This document shows, piece after piece, positions 20,433 through 33,763 of a stretch of DNA of 64,000 nucleotides. The notes below the pieces were generated by a model, which saw only the letters and a program-made list of their open reading frames with translations, did no database searches and had not been told where the DNA came from. This stretch comes from Poa pratensis. Lineage: Eukaryota; Streptophyta; Magnoliopsida; Poales; Poaceae. Numbering within the stretch: the stretch's first letter is position 1; each line of letters opens with the position of its first letter. The translations under genes were made by a program, and so were the position numbers. Location of the stretch: assembly GCA_947311845.1 (NCBI GenBank), contig CAMZMU010000080.1, forward strand, positions 44,318,359 through 44,382,358, written 5' to 3'.

Positions 20433-21447
20433 ATGGCGGCGAGGTCAGCTGCACGCTTGTCGTCCCTCCTTGTCGTTCTGGCCCTCGTCGCCGTCCCTAT
20501 GGCGAAGGCCGACTTCGACGACCAGTTCGAGGTGATCGGCGACCGCGACCACATCGGATACAAGGACGACGGCAGCGGCGGCCAGGAGTTCTCTCTCGAG
20601 CTCGACCAAGAATCTGGCTCCGGCTTCAAATCCAGGGCCAAGTACCTCTTCGGCGAGTTTACCGTCAAGATGAAGCTCGTCGACGGCAACTCTGCCGGCA
20701 CCGTCACCTCCTTCTACGTAAGCCAGGCAGCCGTTGTCCTGATTACTACGTATTTTCCCCACTTTTATGCTAAAACCGACAACAACTGATGTGTTCAGCT
20801 GACGTCCGGGGAAAGCCCTACCCACGACGAGATTGACATCGAGTTCATGGGGAACTCGAGCGGCGAGCCGTATGTGATGAACACCAACGTCTGGGCCAGC
20901 GGCGACGGCAAGAAGGAGCACCAGTTCTACCTCTGGTTCGACCCCTCCGCCGACTTCCACACCTACAAGATCACCTGGAACCCCAAGAACATCATGTACG
21001 AACAGTCCGTCCATCCAATTAATCCTTATTCTTAGACGAATTCCAACTAATTGACGGAAATGCCGTGCCAGATTCGAAGTGGACAACGTGCCGGTGAGGA
21101 CCTTCAAGAAGTACGCCGACCTGCCGTTCCCGACGAGCAGGCCCATGACGGTGCACGCCACGCTGTGGGACGGCAGCTTCTGGGCAACGGAGAACGGCAA
21201 AGTCAAGATCCACTGGAGGCACGAGCCCTTCGTCGTCTCCTACCGCGGCTACCACGCCAACGGCTGCGTCCACAACAAGAACTCGTCGCGGTGCCCCGAC
21301 GGCTCCGACGCGTGGATGCACAGGGAGCTCGGCGAGGAGGACCTTGCCACCGTCGCCTGGGCCGAGCGCAACTGCTTGTCTTACAACTACTGCGCTGACG
21401 GCTGGCGGTTCCCCAAGGGATTCCCCGGGGAGTGTGGCCGCAAGTGA
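20433..21447 (+). CDS. Xyloglucan endotransglucosylase/hydrolase (XTH), intact
   Basis: Three exons, 20433-20717, 20799-20995 and 21072-21447, joined by GT-AG introns of 80 and 76 bp, give 285 residues, the normal XTH length. Residues 1-26 form a signal peptide (LLVVLALVAV core, likely cut after AKA), so the enzyme is secreted to the cell wall. There it cuts xyloglucan and transfers the end to another chain or to water. The GH16 active site [10 protein letters not shown] lies at residues 104-113, with nucleophile Glu106, Asp108 and acid/base Glu110, followed by the usual N-glycosylation site (Asn114-Ser-Ser). The C-terminal XET domain has four Cys and the SYNYCADGWRFPKGFP block near the end. 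The start was chosen for the signal peptide and because the first ATG follows a stop-rich leader. Clear paralogue of the pseudogene at 3096. Confidence 0.96.
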
Positions 21448-22069
21448 TGAATCCATCAGAATCCGATTGGCACCAAGATTTGATCAATTTGTTTCCTACA
21501 ATTTGTTCATTCGATTCCATGGACATGTATGTACTTCCTGCCAGTGCCATTTCCCGTGTAGATTTTTAGCATCGTCATCCCTGATTTGGTACCGTTTGTT
21601 TCATGCCGAGCTAAACTGAGAAGAAAGTGAAGGATGAAGTGTAGGTGTAAGAAGGATGTAACTAAAATCTTCCTCAGACGAACATATAGTTAAATGTTTG
21701 ACATTTTGTCTGAAGTTCTGTCACCTTGTCACATGTTCTCTTCACAAACTTTGTATGGATGCGTTTCCCAACTTTTAAAAGGTAACGATGATGCGTTTCC
21801 GACTTTTTTCTTGTAGATAATGATGGACGCGTTGTAGCCGAAATATGATTGCTGGGTGGAAGCAGACAAGTGACAACTGTCTGCGTCGCTGTTGCGCTCC
21901 TCGGTAGTGTGCGCTGGGTGCCATGTTCGAGCGGCGCCTACTGCCCGATCTACCTCTCTCGGTGGTCGGCGGTAGGTACTCCGTACTCGGTAGGAAAGAC
22001 CATGAACCATGTGAAATCTCAATCATTGTAAACAAGGTTCGCCACATCACCATGTAACTTTTTTGCAAG
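21448..22069. other. 3' flank of XTH, no gene recognised
   Basis: Contains the probable 3' untranslated region and then AT-rich flank. The sequence immediately left of the copia element (22070-22074) is the ATAAG target repeat. Confidence 0.6.
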
Positions 22070-22074
22070 ATAAG

Positions 22075-23680
22075 TGTTGGGATGGTAGACAGAAAACAAA
22101 AAAATTTCTACCGACGATAACCATAAACTAGCCAAGATCTATACTATGCAGATATACTATACGGAGGAGAACGAAATACATACCCTTGTATACCGTAAGC
22201 GCCGACGATCAAAAGATATGTTTCGATGACGACGCGTGATGATGAAGCCGACGTAGCCGACCTCAAGGGAACCTCGCAGTTCCACACACGTACGGTGTGG
22301 ATGACGACCTCCGGGCTCCAGATTCAGCAGAGCAGCGGAAGCGAAGACTTGGATCCAGCAGCACGGCGGTGTGCGTATCGTGGAGAAACATCTCTCCTCG
22401 TACGCAGCTCCAGAAACGGAACCACGCTCAAGGTAGGAGAGAAGGAGAAGGAGAATTAGATGAATTTCTAGGCAAGGGGGCACCCCTATATAATGGCGGA
22501 GGAGGGCAGTCAACCTTGCTGGCCTGGCCATGTGGGACTATTCCCACATGACCAGCCGGCCATGGCTTGGTGCGCCTGCCCCAGGTGGGCCCCATGTGGC
22601 CCACCTAGGCCGGCCGGCCCTCCCCCTTTTTTTCTCTTTTCTCTTTGGGGTTTTTCCCCTAATGGGGCTCTAAGTCCCATTTAGGTTTAATGCCTTTTTA
22701 AATTCAAAATTAATTAAATAAAAATATATTTAATTATTAATAACACTTATTAATATTAAATACATATTATTTAATTCATTCGGACCCCGAAACATCTTTC
22801 GTTGCCTCCGATCTCCATCAGACATGTCCGGAACACTTCCGGAGTTTCCGGTTTCTTTTCTCTCTAAATCCAATCTAATCCTCACCCACCCTTAAGTGTG
22901 TTACCCCACGGTTCGGTATCACTCCAGACATGATCGAGACATCCTCTCCGATCAATGACTAACAGCGGGATCTGGATATCCATGATAGCCCCTGTGTGTC
23001 CACGAATATCTTTCTTATCGTTTGAACCTTTAGACGTCCAGTCTCATCCTCTTGCCTAGCGATACTTAGATTGTATGAGCGTCGTTCTCCGGTATCACGA
23101 TTACCGAGCATGACCTCGTCATTGACAAATCTATCTTTACTCGTCTGTGACATTACATCCCCGTGACCTAGTCACATGCTTGCAAGCTCATTGATGTAAT
23201 CTCACCGAGTGGGCCCAGAGTATCTATCCTGCTATGTGGACTGGCAATTCCCGCTCTTGATCACTCGCTTCTACTGCTTCCTTCCGATACCCGAAAGTGT
23301 CACCTTTATTGTCACGATATATAAGTCATGCCGTTTGATGCGATCAGCCGTATTTTCAGAAGCAGAGATTTGATATGATCTCACAGTCGAAGGTATGAAT
23401 ACTACGTTTCTATCTTTTGGGTATGTCCATCAAATCATTCACCTAATGATATGACTCCGTTGTTAACCGACGCCATTGTCCATGATCAGGAAACCTTGAT
23501 CATCTGTTACCCAACGAACTAGTTAATAGAGGCTACTAGGGACCTGTTGTTTACATACCACACGTGTATTAATGTTTCCGCGTAATACAGTTATAGCATG
23601 GTATTAAAACGTATTATGAACAATTGAGATATGACAAATAAAATCACTTTATTAATTGCCTCTAGGGCATATCTCGTTCA
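22075..23680 (-). repeat. 3' LTR of the copia element
   Basis: Aligns to 28533-30209 throughout. It lacks about 38 bp present in the other LTR near 28725-28765 and has a short C run where the other LTR has 27 C. The outer end joins the ATAAG target repeat. Confidence 0.93.
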
Positions 23681-23700
23681 GTCTCCCACTTGCACTAGAG
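23681..23700 (-). promoter_or_regulatory. Polypurine tract of the copia element
   Basis: The minus strand reads CTAGTGCAAGTGGGAGAC immediately before the 3' LTR. This is the plus-strand priming site of reverse transcription. Confidence 0.8.
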
Positions 23701-26700
23701 TACAATTCAATCTAGTTTACAACTTGGTAAAAGCTTAACACCTATAGCAATATTGGTGCATGCTTGTCTCGTGGAAGAGGAAGCAAGTCAACAGATCTAG
23801 ATCTGTATGTGCTTTGCAACACTTCTATGTCACCTAGTTTGACATCATCCCGTATCATATGATAACGGTGAAATATATGCTTTGTCGATGGAGTGAGACT
23901 CAAAATTTCGCATAGCATGAGCCTTAAAAGTCTAAGAGATCTATTAAGGGAAACCAGTCATGCTCGGAAAACAGCACAGTCCAATCACACTTGCTACTTC
24001 CGAAATAGCCATATATTCCTATACCTATGTAGATCATGCGACAGTGCATTCATATGCAATTTCGCAAGCTAACCCTTCTACGATAGTGCATTCATATGCA
24101 ACTTCGCAATCTAACCCTTTCTTCAAAACAAAGGACTTCTCCTGTATGAGATTTCTAGCCGTATGGGTCAGTGTCATAACTTGCATCATCGTAACCCTTT
24201 TACGGCAAGTTGTCTCTTCACTCTTACCCATACCAGAAAACATATCCTCAGTTCTCTTTAGACACTGAAGGATATACTTAACTTTGTTCATTGATCCATA
24301 GGGATCACTCTAGAACCCGTTCTTCAACCAAGAACTTGGGTCACACCAAGTCGAGCTTTCAGTATGATAGAATCTATGTCTGAGGCATAGAGGATGTCGG
24401 ACATCCTTTTCTAACAACTATCACTGAAATGCCAAGATAATCTTAATATTTACCTAGTCATACAAGTAAGAACCTTTCTTCGCTTGTTCTATTCTGAAAC
24501 ATTTCAGAATTTTAACCTAGGAAAAATATTCCGACCTAATGTTATTAAGCCCCTTATGATCTATACGAATTATAGATTTAAAGCCTAATACTCTTAACTT
24601 CACTCATAGAAAATTTAATCACTTAAATAATCATTTATACTTTACTAGAGGATCTGTATCATTCTCAATATGTCGTTACATATAAAATTTGGAATGACAC
24701 CTAGCTCCCACTCAAATATGCCTTCCGCATATAAGACAAGGGAATTTTTTTAGCTCCCACTCAAATATGCCATTCACATATAAGATCAAGAAAAGCTACT
24801 TAGCTCCCACTCACTTCTTTATAAATGCAGGTTTCTTCAACTATTTTGGACGACTCCAAAATCCTTTGATCACATTATCAAAGTGAAGATTCCAGCTCCG
24901 ATATGCTTACTTCAGCCCATGAATGGACAACTGAAGTTTGCATACATGTCTAGCATCCTTAGGATCAACAAACCATCTCATTGTACTAGTTACAACTCTT
25001 TTCTTAATGCTACCATTAAGAAACATGGCTTCTTTATCCATCTATCAATTTCTCAATTCGAAATTATAGTAATTGCTAAAACAATCCTAAATAGACTTAA
25101 TTAGGCATCGCCACTTGAGACAAATTCTCGTTGTGGTCAACTTTTGAATTTGTTGAAACTGTTTTACGACAAATCGATCCTAATAACGGTTGCCTTTCCG
25201 TCAGTGTCTATTTTGTCATAAAATTCCATTTACTCTCAACGGCTTGGAGCCATCAAGAAGATTTACCCAAGTCTTTACTTGGTAATCGTGTATGGATTTT
25301 ATCTCGGATTATATATGGCTCATAGCCATTTCTCGGACTTAGGTTCACCATCACTTCTTCGTAGTTCGTAGGTTTGTCATGTTCATCAACATGACGTTCA
25401 TAACAAGATTGTCGTACCACACAGTGCGGAACACATTCTCATGCACCTACGATCTTAGTATGAGCTCAGAGCATCATGATCGTTATCATCAGCTTCCTTC
25501 CAGTTGTGGAGGACGGTACCGGAACGGTTTCCGTTGCGCCACTCTGATGCCTGGAGAGGAAGTTCATTAACTCGTCTTGCTCTACTTTCTTTCCCACTTA
25601 TACCCTTGGACAAGAAACTATTTCTTCAGCAAGGTATATTTCGGCAACGATTTTGCCTCTGTCGTGAGACATGTATCCAACTGATTTCTTAGATACACTA
25701 CAAAGATGAATTTATCCGTTTTAGGTTTGATCATATCAAAACACTAAAATATCAAAACGACAATCTAGGCTAAAAGCCATGCCATAACTCATATGGTATT
25801 GTCTCCATGGATTTAGATGGTTTCCCTATCTAAAGTGAATGTTTTGTTCCTACCATACGACTCTAATGATCACAAAAATTCGATAAGAGATTTTATTGAT
25901 CACACACAATCCAATAGCGTGTGATTACGACGTTCTAACACACCATAACATTGTGGTGTTCCATACGGCGTAATTTGTGGAACTCTTTTCACAAGTCTTC
26001 AATGATATGCCAAACTCATAACTCAAATATTGCTTCCTCGATCTGTATCGTAGGAAATTGATTATCTTGTTAAGTTTATTTTCCTACTTTACTTCTGAAC
26101 TTATTTGAATTCATCAAATTTTCAGACCAGCATTTCATTAAGTAGATGCCCATACATCTACTTAAATCAATCATTGGTAAAGTTTACTAAATAATGATTT
26201 CCACTACACGTTGAAGTACTTCATTGATTCACACACATCGATATGTATGATTCTCAACAAGTTAAATGCCCGTTTTCCGAAACGGTGTCTTAGTTATCTT
26301 GCAAGTGTCAAAAGATCAAATCTAAGGACTTGGAGATCCATGTGAATGGAGCTTCTCAATGCATATAACTCAAAACGTTAGTGCCATAATAATATGGTGT
26401 CATTATTAAGTTTGTATCTTTGGCATTAATGTTATAAATGTGTGAGCTACTACCATCTAGATTCAAATAACAACATTCCATTCATGATCGGTGTATGATC
26501 ATTAAAGATATCACTCATAAATGTAGGACAACGATTTGTCACTACAAATATGAATAATTGTCTCGCTAGAGGCAAGACACACTTATAATGATCATGCTAA
26601 CAAGCGATCTAATGGAATTTGTTCAAATCAAATTTAATCTAAATGGTAGATGCAGAGAGAGTGTCTATGGCCATCACAACATATTCACAACATATTGCCT

Positions 26701-28518
26701 GCCATCATCAACACACTCATTGTCTCTTCATCCTTCCAAGCTACTCAAGCAGAAAATCTTGTTTTCATAAAACATGACTAGTATCAAATCTTAGTCACTA
26801 CTGCAAGTACTTGTTTAGGTAAAACATTCATAACTTGTATATCATATATACACCATCATCATTGATGACTTCCGGTGATTGTTTCATCTTCTTGATTCTT
26901 CAACGTAATCAAGAATTCATGAAGGTGAATGATTCCCCTTGCATGACATAGTCTATGACAAAACATTTGCATCTGGCAACGTTTCTGTCATCCAGTGATC
27001 GAGCTGAGCGAGGCGTCTCAATGTCATCAAGTATGACCAATGTCATCAGTATGACCTGTCATCAAGTGACTGCCACATGCTCCTTTAATGCGAGTGTTCT
27101 CTTCCATCTTGGTTGAGAAGAAAACCTGATTTACGGTGGATACAGATCATCAGTCTCAGCGACCATTCCAAATGTTCGCGATCTGTCAACACGCACCCAC
27201 AGTTCATTCTCTATGGCAGAGATCATAGCATACACTGGACTATGATGGAATTATCCGCACAAAACTTGATAATCTAAATTATCCTTTTGTTTAGCGGAAT
27301 CTCCGGGTCTATCTCCTATCGGGTTTTGTATCAAAAAGGTTTGAAACAAGGAGTATCCTCAAGCTATGGTATAAAACTATGAAGTTTGGACCCACCTTTT
27401 AAGTTTCTCAATCGCAGGAATGCACCTAAGTTTAAAAGGTCTATAGAAGAGGTTATCATCTACAAAGGTTTTGCAAAGCATAAAGACTTTTGTTCATAAT
27501 AAAATATGGGTTCAAGTTTTCAAAATAAAACTAAGTTTTCAAAGTAAAACTAAGTTTTCAAAATAAAACTACTAGAACTCCCACTCAAGACGAGTATCCC
27601 TCGCATCGTCTTAGTGATTACACAACCCCCATCCATTACACTACCCCCATCGATCAGGCAGATAGCATAACTTCAAAGGTAGACATCGTATATCGATCAC
27701 ATCACCGCATGTGACTCGTGCTTAACCTTTCGGTACTTGTGTTCCGAGGCCATGTCTGTACATGCTAGGCTCGCCATAACACCCTCTGACGTATTCGCGT
27801 GTGCAACGTGGCTTACACCCACCGTATGCGAACGAAGAGACGAGTGTAACCGCAATGCGGCGTACCCCGTAACGTAGAACTTTATTGGTGGTGCACGACA
27901 GAGGGAGAACACTATTATCGGAATTTTGGGAGGGATCATCTTATATTACTACCGCCGTGTAACTAATATATAGACATATATATATACACAATATAAGATG
28001 CACACAATCTACATAACATCTAAAATGAAATGTAATGCGACATGATATGGTCTCCTCCGCCGATGGTCTCCTTCGCGCCGACAGTTTTTAAACAATTTAA
28101 TAAACCTACCTTGACCATATCACATTGCCCCTGCAAAATAAAGTTAGACGCTTTCTACTTTATCTTTTGCATGTTTTACGTGGCTGCTAGGGCTTCCGCA
28201 CAAGAACCGTTTCTTACCTACGAAACAACCACAACAGCGATAAGACAATTGTCTCTATTACACCCCTTTCGGGGCCCTCCATTGCAAATGATATATCAAC
28301 TATTGTAGGAGATACAGACACCCGCCAGCCACATATACGGTACAAGCCGTATGTCAAGTGTGGAACCAGTCTCGCGTAAGAGTACGCGTAAAGTCGGTCC
28401 GGGCCGCTTCATCCGACAATACCGCGATATAAACAAGTACACGGAGAGGGTAACAAATGTAGAATCGATGCCCACATTCAACATGTGTTCTAACCGTACA
28501 GATATATCTACATAGATC
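23701..28518 (-). pseudogene. Decayed copia gag-pol interior
   Basis: The minus strand once encoded the copia polyprotein (gag, protease, integrase, reverse transcriptase, RNase H). The clearest piece is at 24291-24200: MNKVKYILQCLKRTEDMFSG, matching the end of the reverse transcriptase/RNase H region where copia proteins read (V)K.ILKYLKRTKDMF. The rest is broken by frequent stops. Plus-strand open frames here are not supported. 27700-28518, next to the primer site, corresponds to the untranslated leader. Confidence 0.7.
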
Positions 28519-28531
28519 GGCTCTGATACCA
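28519..28531 (-). promoter_or_regulatory. Primer-binding site (initiator tRNA-Met) of the copia element
   Basis: The minus strand reads TGGTATCAGAGCC, one base after the end of the 5' LTR. It is the standard minus-strand priming site of plant copia elements. Confidence 0.93.
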
Positions 28532-28532
28532 C

Positions 28533-30209
28533 TGTTGGGGATCGTAGACAGAAAACAAAAAAATTCCTACCGACGATAACCATAAACTAGCCAAGATCTA
28601 TACTATGCAGATATACTATACGGAGGAGAACGGAATACATACCCTTGTAGACCGTAAGCGTCGATGATCAAAAGATCTGTTTCGATGACGACGCGTGATG
28701 ATGAAGCTGACATAGCCGACCTCAAGGTCGTGTAGAGGAAGAAGACGACCTCCAGTGCCAAGCAATGGCACCTCGCGGTTCCACACACGTACGGTGTGGA
28801 TGACGACCTCCGGGCTACAGATCCAGCAGAGCAGCGGAAGCGAAGACTTGGATCCAGAAGCACGGCGGTGTGCGTATGGTGGAGAAACATCTCTCCTCGT
28901 ACGCAGCTTCAGAAACGGAACCACACTCAAGGTAGGAGAGAAGGAGAAGGAGAATTAGGTGAATTTCTAGGCAAGGGGGCACCCCTATATAAAGGCGGAG
29001 GAGGGCAGCCAACCTTGCTGGCCTGGCCATGTGGGACTATTCCCACATGACCAGCCGGCCATGGCTTGGTGCGCCGGCCCTAGGTTGGCCCCATGTGGCC
29101 CACCTAGGCCGGCCCTCCCCCCCCCCCCCCCCCCCCCCCCCCCGCCCCCGCCCCTTTTTTCTCTTTTCCCTTTGGGGTTTTTCCCCTAATGGGCCTCTAA
29201 GGCCCATTTAGGTTTAATGCCTTTTTAAATTCAAAATTAATTAAAAATATATATTTAATCATTAATAACACTTATTAATATTAAATACATATTATTTAAT
29301 TCATTCGGACCCTGAAACATCTTTCGTTGCACTCCTATCCCCATCGGACATGTCCGGAACACTTTCGGAGTCTCCGGTTTCTTTTCTCTCTAAATCCAAT
29401 CTAATCGTCACCCACCCTTAAGTGTGTTACCCCACGGTTCGGGATCACTCCAGACATGCTCGAGACATCCTCTCTGATCATTGACTAACATCGGGATCAG
29501 GATATCCATGATAGCCCCTGTATGTCCACGAATATCTTTCTTATCGTTTGAACCTTTAGACATCCAGTCTCATCCTCTTGCCTAGCGATACTTAGATTGT
29601 CTGAGCATCGTTCTCCGGTATCACGATTACCGAGCATGACCTCGCCATTGAAAAATCTATCTTTACTCGTCTGTGACATTACATCCCCGTGACCTAGTCA
29701 CATGCTTACAAGCTCATTAATGTAATCTCACCGAGTGGGCCCAGAGTATCTATCCTGCTATGTGGACCGGCAATTCCCGCTCTTGATCACTCGCTTCTAC
29801 TGCTTCCTTTCGATACCCGAAAGTGTCACCTTTATTGTCACGCTATATAAGTCATGCCGTTTGATGCGATCAGCCGTATCTTTCAGAAGCAGAGATTTGA
29901 TATAATCTCACAGTCGAAGGTATGAATACTAAATTTCTATCTTTTGGGTATGTCCATCAAATCATTCACCTAATGATATGACTCCGTTGTTAATCGACGC
30001 CATTGTCCATGATCAAGAAACCTTGATCATCTGTTACCCAACGAACTAGTTAATTAGAGGCTACTAGGGACCTGGTTGTTTACATACCACACGTGTATTA
30101 ATGTTTCCGTGTAATACAGTTATAGCATGGTATTAAAACGTATTATGACCAATTGAGATATGACAAATAAAATCACTTTATTAATTGCCTCTAGGGCATA
30201 TCTCCTTCA
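28533..30209 (-). repeat. 5' LTR of the copia element
   Basis: 1,677 bp, TG...CA. Contains a 27-base C run (29117-29143) absent from the partner LTR. Followed by ATAAG. Confidence 0.93.
29117..29143. repeat. Poly(C) tract, 27 bases
   Basis: An uninterrupted C homopolymer followed by G-interrupted C runs. At the same place the other LTR has a short C run, so this is expansion after insertion, or an assembly or sequencing effect. Confidence 0.9.
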
Positions 30210-30289
30210 ATAAGAGCATCTCCATCTGCACTATCGATTGTTAGACGTGTACGTGTAGGACACATACACACATCTGAAATCAAGAAGGA

Positions 30290-31743
30290 TTAAGGTATCA
30301 GATTATGTTTCGATACTCTCTTCCTATGGCGCCGCCACAACCTAGCGCCGCCGAAATCGCCGCCGAGGCAGTTGCCAAGGCAACCATATGGGCACTAGCG
30401 GACGCGCTCCCAAGCATCCGCGCCGCCGTTCCGGTCACCCTCGAGCTCTCCACCTCCAACTTCCTTCAATGTCGAGGCTTGTTCTCCGACGCCGTCAAGA
30501 AGTATGCCCTTGAAGACCATCTCGACGAGAAGGAGTACCCCACCGATCCCACGCCACAGTGGAGTCGGGACGACGCCATCGTTCGATCGTGGCTCAACAG
30601 CACCGTCGCGCCCGAGCTTCTCACCATGATCGTTGACACCACCACACAACTCCCGGCTCACGCCTTATGGACGTGTCTCTCCAACCTCTACCTCGACAAC
30701 GCCGAGAACCGATCCTCCTACCTCGAGCAAGAATTCCACGGTCTCCAACAGGAGTCCATGACCATGGCTGATTACTGTCGCGAGCAGAATATTCTCGTCG
30801 ACGAGCTCAACGCGCTGGGCACAACCATCACAGACAAGCGGCTCGTGCAGAACACCCTTCGCGGCCTTGGATCTGGGCTTGCCTACATGCGCACCCTGAC
30901 CCTCAAACAATGCCCACTGTCGTCGTTCCTCGACGTTCGCTCGTCTCTTCTGCTTGAAGAACTCACACTGAAGTAGTCTGGATCGTCCCCTGCTACAACT
31001 ACCTTCGTCGCGCGAGGCGCCACCACGCCTCCAACACTGCGCGGTCCCGCGAAAACAGGGCCGCCTCCACGCAGCCCCTATCCTTGCCGCAACTTCCAAC
31101 AGCGAGGTCGTTGCAGCTATCTCACACGTTGTCGCTTCCTCCACTCTGGGCCTTCCCAGCAACGAAGCGGCAACTCCAACATGCCTAGGAACCTTCCCGA
31201 AACATGCCCGGGAACACTCCCGGGCATATGCCCGGAAACGTACCATGGACCTCTCCCGGGAAGAGTTCGCAGACGTGTTGGCCTTCCATGCAAAACCCTT
31301 GGGCACGTTCTATCCAGATGTGGCCAGGTCCGCCACCGCTCCCGCCACCTCTCGGTCTACCACAGGCTCATCATGCCATGATGTCGCCACCCGTGCCCTA
31401 GCTGCTAGGAGCGCCACCCATACCCTCGATGCCAAAACTGCCTCCGTCAGCTCTGATGCCTGCACCGACATATGTTGCGCTGCCACCGTCCTTCGACCAA
31501 GGACACCTCATGCAGGCCTTCAACACCATGTCCCTCATACCACCATCTCCGACTGAGTGGATCATGGATTCAGGCGCCTCCGCCCACATGACAGGCAATC
31601 AGGGTAATCTTTCGCACATCCTCCCATCTAACTCTCCTTACCCGCATGTCATCGTCAGCAACGGTCATGCCCTCCCCATCACCCGCACTGGTCACACCAC
31701 CCTTTATACTCCTATTCACTCGTTTCTCTTAATGATGTCCTAG
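30290..31743 (+). pseudogene. Second copia element remnant: gag and protease start
   Basis: After a primer-site-like GGTATCAGA (30295-30303) an open frame of 223 codons (30305-30976) encodes a copia-type gag (UBN2 class): LSTSNFLQCRGLFSDAVKKY, the block ALWTCLSNLY, and MADYCREQNILVDELNALG. It ends early at a TAG (30974). Out-of-frame pieces follow. At 31429-31743 the protease is visible as EWIMDSGASAHMTGNQGNLS, with active-site Asp-Ser-Gly-Ala. Integrase and reverse transcriptase are missing: similarity ends at about 31760. The complete minus-strand copia at 22075-30209 lies just upstream of this leader and may have landed in its LTR. Unable to move by itself. Confidence 0.85.
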
Positions 31744-32870
31744 TAACTCCTAACTTGTAAAAAATCGGATCTAATCAATCTAAGCGCAACAATTACAATT
31801 GCCTTCACCAATAGAGCTACTGCAATCGAGGGCCTGCATAAAACAAAAATCACCGGCGGCCACAACAGTAGTAAACTTGCCGGACATGCCCAATAGCGTG
31901 TCCGGCAATCCCGCATCGCGCCTGGTCCATAGTGGGAAGTGGGAGTACCGGCAACGCCCGCCACGTCGGCAGCGACCAAAGAATACTTCTTCTTCCCACT
32001 GTCCCTTCCGTGCTCGTCTCCTCCCTACCTCCACGAATCACCGACACCACCACCATGTGTAGCCCACCCCGTGCTACTCTCGTCACTGCCCTCCCATGCT
32101 ACGGTCGTCGCTCTCGCCGTCGTCGCCTCTCCTTCCGTCCAAAGTATTTGGTCGCTCTCTATGCCGCCATTGCCTCCTAGGACCACCTCTCGTGCAAGGT
32201 GTTTGTCGCATCACGAAGAATAAAATTTTCTAGATTTTTTGCTTAGTTAAAAATACCTACCCTTTTAATTACCTAGTGTTGATGGTCAAATTTGGCTCAT
32301 TATCGGAGTTTCGGTCCTGGGATGCGAATGTATCGAAGCGGAAAAATGGACTGAAACGGTGCCACGACAACTCGGCGGCATCGGGTGCACGGGCAAGCCA
32401 CGACAGAGAAATCGGTGGACTGGTTGTCGTGGCAGCGGCGAGCGCATGGCGGAGAACCTCGTTCCTTCAGGTTCGCGGCAGAGAAATTAAGGAAAATGTT
32501 GTCGCGGTAGCGGCTAACGGCAGTGGGTGCACGGCAAGGACCCGGATCGGAGTCGCAGCATGAGAATGGGCAAGAACGTTGCCGTGGCAGCTCGGTAGCA
32601 AGGAGAGCGACGAAGAAGAAGGCGCGACGGCAAGGCGGTGCAGCAGGACAACGGTGCGGTGCCCCAAAATGACTCAAAGATGAGTCAGATGGCAGCATAC
32701 AGAGAATTGCACGATATCACCGTGAAGATGACGTCGTATGAAAAAGTGCGTAACACGGAAGTTGTGTGTATCCTCACGACGTACAATATTGGTTTTGGAG
32801 TCATCTTCATCCGAGGTCTTATGCAACTTGTGGAGCCAAAATACTGTGGACACATAACCATAGACATGCT
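31744..32870. other. Unassigned stretch, no recognised gene
   Basis: Moderately GC-rich with overlapping short frames on both strands, none recognised. Similarity to copia ends at about 31760. Short inverted words (GCCGGACATGCCCAATAGCG and TGTCCGGC near 31880) were noted. Probably decayed repeats. Confidence 0.4.
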
Positions 32871-33763
32871 CTGTCCTCGGGTGAGCAGGCAGGGGTGCTG
32901 AGCATAGGCGGGTCGCCCTACCATAGACACCCTCTGCCCTTGGGTGAGCGAAATTCGGAAAGGCTAAAAATGAGTCGAATTGCTCCCGACTGAATTTAAA
33001 GGGTCTAGATGAAGTCAAATGGAAAAACGCATAAAACGAAAGTTCTTCGTTCTTTCGAGACGAACAACTTCTCGTTTTACAAGATTTCGATCAGAGGTCG
33101 GTAACTGCCTAAAAAACGACCCACAATGTGCAGCCCATTTTTAGACCGAACAGTTTTGGAAAGTTCGGGTCAGTCATCCGAATTGGACCCAAATTAGGGT
33201 TTTGGACATGGATCCAAGTTGTTTTCTTGCACGGAAGTCCAGCCGCCTCTTATATACGTGAGGGTGACGGCCGATTGATCCAACACCAATCGAACAAACA
33301 CATCAACTACGTTTCCGTGTTCATCTACTTTTTATCCTTCTCCCTTGTATCTTTTTTTCTCGTTTTTTTCCGTTCTTCAAGATCAGAGGCTGCGAATCCA
33401 CGAGGCTCTAGGGGCGGTCAGGCCGACCTAGGGCAGCCCATAGCCGCTGCGAGCCCTGACGGGGTCCCTCCCGGGCGAGCGGGGCTTCGGGTGTCAAAAG
33501 CGCTCGCCGGATTGTCTTGCGTATCGCGCTTTCGGCGAGCCTCCTGCGGAGTGAGTTGCGGAGCATCTCCCTCGGCGCCGCGGGTACACGTGATGTGTTT
33601 GTGTGTCAACACCTAGCTAATTTACTAGATGGATAGCAACGACGAGCTGGAGATGGCTGGCACAATGCTCCAAGCCCATGCCACCGCAACTGCCGGGGTT
33701 GATGAGCACTTCGCAATCATCACTTGCCTTGTTGGTTTCCTAGGCGAGATCAATGCCGCCCCT
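32871..33763 (+). repeat. Unclassified LTR-like remnant
   Basis: A stretch with an LTR-like promoter and leader layout: CCTCTTATATACGTGAGGGT (TATA-like, about 33245), GATTGATCCAACACC, a T-rich run, then a GC-rich block ending GTGTGTCAACACCTAGC near 33616. I recognise the style as a widespread Triticeae LTR-retrotransposon sequence but cannot assign a family. A solo Athila-like LTR interrupts it at 33764. Limits are approximate. Confidence 0.4.

Larger units (their letters stand above)
22075..30209 (-). mobile_element. Complete Ty1/copia retrotransposon, BARE/Angela-like
   Basis: An 8,135-bp element on the minus strand: two LTRs (22075-23680 and 28533-30209), both TG...CA, flanked by the perfect 5-bp target duplication ATAAG (22070-22074 and 30210-30214). 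Minus-strand features are the LTR start TGAAGGAGATATGCCCTAGA, an initiator-Met tRNA primer site next to the 5' LTR and a purine tract AAGTGGGAGAC next to the 3' LTR, as in BARE/Angela elements. The interior is heavily decayed. Only short pieces of pol are readable, so the element can no longer move by itself. Confidence 0.93.
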
